Shown: positions 12,807 through 12,863 of the stretch, piece by piece
Layout of the letters: each line of letters starts with the position of its first letter
Position numbering within the stretch: position 1 is the stretch's first letter
Source of the DNA: JBFKMV01 sp041629655
GTDB taxonomy: Bacteria > Acidobacteriota > Polarisedimenticolia > Polarisedimenticolales > Polarisedimenticolaceae
NCBI GenBank assembly: GCA_041629655.1
Contig: JBFKMV010000152.1
Location: 1-12,863, forward strand
Reading direction: 5' to 3'
DNA length: 12,863 bases
The notes under the pieces: generated by a model
What the model saw: the letters and a program-made list of their open reading frames with translations, nothing else
Database searches by the model: none
Told to the model about the DNA's origin: nothing
Program-made: the position numbers and the translations under genes

Positions 12807-12863
12807 TCAGGTCGCGAAGAACCTCCGCACCAGCTCGTTCCATTCCAGCGGTCGTTCGGGATC
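12807..12863 (-). CDS. C-terminal end of an unidentified minus-strand gene (5' part outside window)
   Basis: From the window edge, the minus strand reads 18 codons (ending WNELVRRFFAT) to a TGA at 12807-12809. The residue mix and the G/C-ending codons look like a real protein tail. Too little is present to name a family. It converges on the fasciclin gene across a gap of about 156 bp that holds the GC-rich stem-loop. Confidence 0.35.
   Translation of the reverse strand, partial: DPERPLEWNELVRRFFAT

Noticed and set aside
1..12863. tRNA, rRNA, CRISPR arrays, insertion sequences, attachment sites
   Set aside because: I read for cloverleaf-like and rRNA-like segments, regularly spaced repeats, transposase motifs and terminal inverted repeats, and found none.

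Overview
The window is GC-rich bacterial DNA with near-universal G/C at third codon positions, densely packed genes and no RNA gene, mobile element or CRISPR array that I can see. The gene families point to an Acidobacteriota-like organism, possibly of the Thermoanaerobaculia/Holophagae type. They include a kinase-associated PD40 beta-propeller tail, a DUF1579 protein, secreted PQQ-type propellers with the QWRGP signature, a sigma factor / HEAT protein / DUF4097 set, and a short FAS1 protein. The taxonomic call is inference from family content only; there is no marker gene.

Layout. Bases 1-1398 hold the C-terminal propeller of a truncated protein, probably a PknB-type Ser/Thr kinase. Then come a secreted DUF1579 protein (1464-2057) and two secreted PQQ-like propeller paralogues (2166-3467 and 3801-5132). 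Between the paralogues, on the opposite strand, lies a 51-residue ORF (3521-3676) that reads like a double-glycine leader peptide. A DMT/EamA transporter (5104-5961, minus) converges on the second propeller with a 29-bp overlap. It diverges from a SpoIIE/RsbU-type phosphatase (6010-6942), which is followed 13 nt later by a membrane-anchored sulfatase (6956-8431).

A translationally coupled cassette follows: ECF-type sigma factor (8539-9108), a one-TM HEAT-repeat protein likely acting as anti-sigma (9089-9817), and a secreted DUF4097 protein (9814-10584). Next is a metallo-beta-lactamase-fold hydrolase (10641-11555) overlapping a DUF427 protein (11545-12039), then a secreted fasciclin-domain protein (12138-12650) with a strong GC stem-loop behind it. 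The last 57 bases carry the C-terminal end of an unidentified minus-strand gene.

How it fits together. The window mixes envelope/secreted proteins of the beta-propeller, DUF1579, DUF4097 and FAS1 families with regulatory ones: kinase propeller, PP2C-type phosphatase, and sigma/anti-sigma. The best-supported functional unit is the sigma-HEAT-DUF4097 operon, which looks like an envelope-response module with an unconventional anti-sigma. Items most worth checking are the double-glycine leader-like peptide, three genes whose -10 boxes sit exactly where a leaderless mRNA would need them, the non-canonical CSGAR active-site motif of the sulfatase, and inverted repeats in the 5' regions of both propeller genes.
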